A stretch of DNA of 64,000 nucleotides from Fibrobacter sp. UWH6 (GTDB lineage Bacteria; Fibrobacterota; Fibrobacteria; Fibrobacterales; Fibrobacteraceae): contig NZ_FRAX01000002.1 in the NCBI RefSeq assembly GCF_900142465.1, positions 124,001 through 188,000 on the forward strand. The letters run 5' to 3'. Below, piece after piece: positions 60,763 to 64,000 of the stretch. Made by a program: the position numbers and the translations under genes. Position 1 is the stretch's first letter. Each line of letters begins with the position of its first letter. The notes below the pieces were generated by a model, which saw nothing but the letters and a program-made list of their open reading frames with translations, ran no database searches and was not told the DNA's origin.

Positions 60763-61248
60763 TTAAAAAATTTTCTTGGCGTCGGTCAGTTCGCCACCCT
60801 TTTCGTGGAACAGAACCAAAGTACCGCCACCCATCTTCCGGAATACGGCAGTCAATCGGGTCACCACATCGGATTCCTCGAAGCCGATCTCATTGGCAGC
60901 GGTTTCGCCAATGACCAAACCCACAGCTACCATCTGAGGAGAAACCCTACGCAGGTAGTTCAGCAAGTCTTCGTCGCTATTCAGGATATCTGTTGCGGTA
61001 GGCTTTTCCAGTTCAGCGGGATCACGCATGCTCACCAGCAGCGGATACATTTCGTCAGAAACCATCTGCTTGGCGTTCAAGTACAGCGTATTGCCAACAA
61101 AAAGGCTAATGGAATCGTTCAGGACCTGACGGACTTCGACAACCACGTCACTCTGGACAGCCATTTCCTGAATTTCCAACTTAGAAGGTCCGCAAGCCAC
61201 AAGGGCCATAGACAGGGCGGACAGCAAAACAATCGCAAACTTCTTCAT
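60763..61248 (-). CDS. Small lipoprotein of unknown function
   Basis: A 161-residue lipoprotein. The signal peptide ends in lipobox ALVAC (Cys19). The mature part is acidic and alpha/beta in pattern (SLFVGNTLYLNAKQMVSDEM, ESDVVTRLTAVFRKMGGGTL). I do not recognise a family. A GGAGGA ribosome site lies 3 nt before the ATG. It is the first gene of the lipoprotein-barrel-fibro-slime operon, so it may help assemble or anchor the outer-membrane complex; only context supports this. Confidence 0.8.
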   Translation of the reverse strand: MKKFAIVLLSALSMALVACGPSKLEIQEMAVQSDVVVEVRQVLNDSISLFVGNTLYLNAKQMVSDEMYPLLVSMRDPAELEKPTATDILNSDEDLLNYLRRVSPQMVAVGLVIGETAANEIGFEESDVVTRLTAVFRKMGGGTLVLFHEKGGELTDAKKIF

Positions 61249-61334
61249 GATTCCTCCTATAGAGTTTGCGAGAATATAAGAAAATTATAATAAGCCTCAA
61301 AGACCTATTCAAAAAACATCCCCCTCACATCCTT

Positions 61335-62114
61335 TTATTTTTCGAGGATATGCAAAGCCCTTTCAATCAATTCCGGCTTAAGATCGAACACCCGGCTCAA
61401 AGTTTCCACGCGATCGGGCACCTCAATCCGTTCCATACGGGAGCCATTGGCATCTCGGGTTACCAGATTTCCCTTCTGGTAATAGTACTGCACGCCCCGT
61501 TCGCGGTCTAGGCGGTTCAGCACCGGATAAGTCATCATTTCCCTATAAAAACTTTCGTTCCAGTGCTGCTTAAATTCCTCTACAGAAACGCCCTCCACCG
61601 GATAGTCAAAACGCAATTTCATGGGAGCGCCCGCACCCCCAGTCCAAAGGGACATGGCGTCGGCAGAAGGACGGTCCAGACGGACGCAGTTAGGAACCAG
61701 CGGAAAGAACGCAGTTCCCGTTCCAAAGGGAGGCGGCTGGGGAATCGGCAGCGGATCAAAAATCAAGTACCCCGGATCAAAAAGATATTCCGTTGCAGGA
61801 GCCAATGGAGACGACGTATTGTCGGGCAGAATCAACGCGCAATGGATATTCCGTTCCTTACGTTTATGGCCCATGACCAGGCGAGGCTTAAAACCCATAT
61901 CCACAAAAACCTGATACAGGTGCCAAGTCATGCTAAAGCAGGTGCCGCCACCCATCCAGGCGTCCACATCGTTCTGAAAACTATCGTCCAGCTTCTGGGC
62001 GGCAGACGAACTTCCCGTCTGTTCAAGACGGATAATCTTCGTCAGGTTCTCGTAAGTCACCTTTGATAGTTTATCGCAAATTTCGCGAATCTTTTTCCAC
62101 TGTTCAGAAGTCAT
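61335..62114 (-). CDS. Arylamine N-acetyltransferase/transglutaminase-like protein
   Basis: A 259-residue cytoplasmic protein without signal peptide. A plausible papain-like triad is ordered as in the NAT/transglutaminase superfamily: Cys59 in MGGGTCFSMTWHLYQVF, His91 in RNIHCALILP, and Asp113 in YLFDPGYLIFDP. The residues between them (MGFKPRLVMGHK) match the helix-strand pattern of NAT. Arylamine acetylation, or an uncharacterised acyl or protease-like function, is possible. There is no operon partner: 58 nt separate its ATG from the azlD stop upstream, and 86 nt its stop from the next start. Confidence 0.7.
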   Translation of the reverse strand: MTSEQWKKIREICDKLSKVTYENLTKIIRLEQTGSSSAAQKLDDSFQNDVDAWMGGGTCFSMTWHLYQVFVDMGFKPRLVMGHKRKERNIHCALILPDNTSSPLAPATEYLFDPGYLIFDPLPIPQPPPFGTGTAFFPLVPNCVRLDRPSADAMSLWTGGAGAPMKLRFDYPVEGVSVEEFKQHWNESFYREMMTYPVLNRLDRERGVQYYYQKGNLVTRDANGSRMERIEVPDRVETLSRVFDLKPELIERALHILEK

Positions 62115-62172
62115 TTTTTACGGACAGTTAATTTTCGATTTATGGGGTAAAGTTAGAAGTGTACCGCAAACT

Positions 62173-62490
62173 TTATAAAAACAATAAAAGGCCGTCTACA
62201 CCAAGAACCGTAACACAAGCCACCACGGCAACGCCAACAAGACCCGCGCCAAACAAGGAAGCCACCACGGCAGCCACAAGAGCGCAGGCGCCAGAAAGTT
62301 TGCTATCGGTTGAATAGAATATGGCAGGGACAGTCATGGCCGCAAGAACCGTGTAAGGCACATAAGCCAAAAAGGAACGCCAGAACGGGCTCTTCAATTT
62401 TGACTTCAGCAGCACAAAGGGAACGGCGCGCAAAAGGTACGTCACCACAGCCATCACCGCCAGATACATAAAGTATAGCTTCAAGTTCAT
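62173..62490 (-). CDS. azlD: Branched-chain amino-acid exporter small subunit (AzlD)
   Basis: A 105-residue protein with about four hydrophobic segments. VTYLLRAVPFVLLKSKLKSP near the start is the AzlD signature region, followed by FLAYVPYTVLAAMTVPAIFY. It pairs with AzlC to export branched-chain amino acids (or analogues) and is usually co-encoded. Its ATG overlaps the azlC stop (ATGA), indicating coupled translation. Confidence 0.93.
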   Translation of the reverse strand: MNLKLYFMYLAVMAVVTYLLRAVPFVLLKSKLKSPFWRSFLAYVPYTVLAAMTVPAIFYSTDSKLSGACALVAAVVASLFGAGLVGVAVVACVTVLGVDGLLLFL

Positions 62491-63188
62491 GTTTCAGCCT
62501 CCTCATCCTTGACAGGAAAAAGAGCCGCGCAAATCAGGGAAGCGATCAAGGCGCAGATGATAATGGCAAAGCCCACGGTAACACCGCTTAGGGCCGGCAC
62601 AAACTTAAAGGCGAGACTACAGCCTATCGCGATAGCCACAGCAAGCATCGTCGGCTTATGTGCCTTCATCTGGGGAACCACGATGGCAATGAACATACCA
62701 TACAGTGCAACCCCCAGGGCATTAGTCACAATAGCCGGTAAAATTTCGCCACATATGGCACCAGACAAAGTTCCCAGGGACCAACCTATATAAGGCAAGG
62801 TGGCCAGGCCCAAAAAGTAAATCGGGGTGACCGGTTCCTTCTGTACCATGGAAACGGCATAAATTTCGTCGGTAATACCCATGGCCAGGAACAATCGCTT
62901 TCCAGTACCGAAACTAGGCGCCACCTTCTGGGAAAGGGAAATGGCCATCAGGCTGTAACGCAGATTGATAAAGAAAGTCGCAATAGCCATTTCGATGAAT
63001 GTGCCTGCCGCATCAGCCATAATCTGCAAACCGGCAAACTGCCCTGCAGAAGTCAAGTTAGTCATGGAGATCAAGGTGACCAGAGGCCAAGTCAATAATT
63101 TGGACCCGGCAATGCCAAAAGAAAAGGATACGGCAAAATATCCAATTCCAATGGGAAGTCCGTCTTTTACACCTTTCGTAAATTTCAT
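62487..63188 (-). CDS. azlC: Branched-chain amino-acid exporter large subunit (AzlC)
   Basis: About 233 residues from the ATG at 63188. A TTG upstream in frame (63242) would place the start inside the preceding terminator and is rejected. Six or seven hydrophobic segments are present. GVKDGLPIGIGYFAVSFSFG and LTSAGQFAGLQIMADAAGTF are AzlC motifs; FINLRYSLMAISLSQKV is the conserved mid-region. It is the large subunit of AzlCD. A TATATTTG box lies 5 nt upstream of the ATG, and no ribosome site is evident. Confidence 0.92.
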   Translation of the reverse strand: MKFTKGVKDGLPIGIGYFAVSFSFGIAGSKLLTWPLVTLISMTNLTSAGQFAGLQIMADAAGTFIEMAIATFFINLRYSLMAISLSQKVAPSFGTGKRLFLAMGITDEIYAVSMVQKEPVTPIYFLGLATLPYIGWSLGTLSGAICGEILPAIVTNALGVALYGMFIAIVVPQMKAHKPTMLAVAIAIGCSLAFKFVPALSGVTVGFAIIICALIASLICAALFPVKDEEAET

Positions 63189-63193
63189 GAGGC

Positions 63194-63201
63194 CAAATAT
63201 A
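63194..63201 (-). promoter_or_regulatory. Candidate TAnnTTTG promoter box for azlCD
   Basis: Minus-strand TATATTTG, 5 nt before the azlC ATG and just after the terminator of the upstream gene. If used, the message would be nearly leaderless. Confidence 0.5.
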
Positions 63202-63202
63202 C

Positions 63203-63228
63203 AAAAATGCCCGCTATTTCTAGCGGAC
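63203..63228 (-). terminator. Terminator of the carbohydrate-binding protein gene
   Basis: Minus-strand stem GTCCGCTA/TAGCGGGC with one G-U pair (63209-63216 and 63221-63228) and a 4-nt loop, followed by ATTTTTG. It ends the partial gene at 63259 and isolates azlCD. Confidence 0.85.
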
Positions 63229-63258
63229 ACTTCGTCTAACAAATTTAGGGAATGAAGA

Positions 63259-64000
63259 TTACTTCAGCATGATGCGCTTGGTCATGTTGGCAGAGCCAGC
63301 ACGGACGCGTACGATGTAGCTACCGCCAGCCAGAGTTTCCAGGGCAACATCGCAATTGACGTTGCGGAGACTCATCATGGGGCGACCCTGCATATCGAAC
63401 ACATCAACATTCACAAGGTCAGCACCACCAATCTGGAGGGTACGGCCATGGAGAGCCACAGACAGCGGATTAGCAACAACGGTATTCAGAGCGACGGTAG
63501 AAGCAGAAGAGCTGGGATCCTTGCTATCGCTGCTTGCCGGCGGAACAATCTTGAGACCATCGCACTTGAAGTTATCCACATAGAGGTAGTTGGGTTCAAC
63601 TTCAGCCTTGATTTCCCAGTGGAAAGCAGAAACCAGAGACTTATCCAGAACCACTTCAGCACCCCAGCCATCCTGTTCCAGGTCAGACCAGGCGATCTTG
63701 GCAGTAGTCCAGGAGGTAGAAGCCTTCATAGCAACCATATGGCGGTCATAATCAGTCAGAGCGCCCGTGCCATCACCCTTGAGGACAGCCTTGAAGTTAT
63801 GAGCGGAACCGATGTAGTCGTAAGAAATTTCGGTGCAGCTGGAAAGATCGTAGGCTTCATCTTCTTCGCCCAGGTTCAAACCGAGAGCCACATAAGGATC
63901 ATACTTGTTATCACCCTGATCCAGAACGACATCCTTAAGGCCAGCCATAGTGGTGGAACCGTTGGTTGCCGGGAAAATTACCACATAGCCACCATTTTCA
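63259..64000 (-). CDS. C-terminal part of a secreted carbohydrate-binding protein with sorting tail (partial)
   Basis: The reading frame stays open to the window edge (reading ENGGYVVIF before the first internal GTG), so only the last 247 residues are present. Residues to about 160 form a CBM11/CIA30-like beta-sandwich: LSSCTEISYDYIGSAHNFKA, VAMKASTSWTTAKIAWSDL, then a YLYVDNFKCDG end. A short Ser-rich linker follows. The last 70 residues are a sorting-type module: DLVNVDVFDMQGRPMMSLRN, then LAGGSYIVRVRAGSANMTKR. This is typical of type IX-secreted Fibrobacter glycoside hydrolases and binding proteins. The catalytic part, if any, lies beyond the window. A terminator follows its stop. Confidence 0.85.
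   Translation of the reverse strand, partial: ENGGYVVIFPATNGSTTMAGLKDVVLDQGDNKYDPYVALGLNLGEEDEAYDLSSCTEISYDYIGSAHNFKAVLKGDGTGALTDYDRHMVAMKASTSWTTAKIAWSDLEQDGWGAEVVLDKSLVSAFHWEIKAEVEPNYLYVDNFKCDGLKIVPPASSDSKDPSSSASTVALNTVVANPLSVALHGRTLQIGGADLVNVDVFDMQGRPMMSLRNVNCDVALETLAGGSYIVRVRAGSANMTKRIMLK

Noticed and set aside
63189-63242. Longer azlC start at a TTG
   Set aside because: It lies inside the terminator of the upstream gene and adds a non-family N-terminus.
1-64000. CRISPR array, prophage or restriction-modification system
   Set aside because: No regularly spaced direct repeats, phage structural genes, integrase or methyltransferase/endonuclease pair occur; the only helicase-like protein is degenerate and stands alone.

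Overview
The window reads as a chromosomal segment of a Fibrobacter-type bacterium (Fibrobacterota, FCB group, probably gut or rumen). The evidence is two fibro-slime/PA14 surface proteins, type IX-like C-terminal sorting tails, large lamin-tail/CotH lipoproteins, a carbohydrate-binding protein cut by the right edge, SPOR and MCE envelope proteins, and Bacteroidetes-style TAnnTTTG promoter boxes. Coding density is very high. No gap exceeds 300 bases, and I see no rRNA, tRNA, CRISPR array, insertion sequence or prophage.

Layout. (1) 1-4.7 kb, minus: an operon of an SppA-type protease with an unusual N-terminal extension, a CNNM/CorC transporter-like protein and a membrane acyltransferase. (2) 4.8-33.9 kb: a large surface-polysaccharide locus. 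A plus-strand operon (4812-11609) encodes a Wzx flippase, a DegT aminotransferase, two ATP-grasp ligases, a second DegT-like enzyme and a glycosyltransferase; 13012-14607 adds an acetyltransferase and a glycosyltransferase. A minus-strand operon (24825 to 14613) starts with a heparinase II/III-family protein, runs through five glycosyltransferases and a Wzy/ligase, and ends with a PL8-type polysaccharide lyase. Two sugar-nucleotide dehydrogenases (AlgD-like and eukaryotic-type UGDH) and a GT4 enzyme follow at 27-31 kb. Three secreted CotH-family proteins are interspersed. The dehydrogenases and two uronate-lyase families together suggest a uronic-acid-containing polymer, possibly carrying amide-linked amino-acid groups.

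(3) 34-43.8 kb, minus: a DMT permease, then a compact envelope/housekeeping operon read M16-like lipoprotein, unknown secreted protein, TrmH, MCE protein, HPr, Enzyme I and Slt lytic transglycosylase. (4) 43.8-49 kb, plus: gluQ, which carries an insertion encoded by palindromic DNA, and a 1370-residue DUF4011/DUF3320-family helicase homologue whose catalytic motifs are almost all degenerate. (5) 49-61.3 kb: a SPOR protein, a giant fibro-slime protein, an FHA-GGDEF diguanylate cyclase, a MATE exporter, and a second fibro-slime protein with an outer-membrane barrel and a lipoprotein; this looks like an adhesion/outer-membrane locus. (6) 61.3-64 kb, minus: a NAT/transglutaminase-like protein, AzlCD, and the 3' end of a carbohydrate-binding protein with a sorting tail.

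The most unusual items are the pseudo-helicase, the lyase-bracketed polysaccharide operon, the ATP-grasp/DegT module, the promoter boxes lying 4-8 nt from start codons, and a 110-bp identical tract shared by the two fibro-slime genes. All functional calls are made by reading the sequence; no database search was possible.
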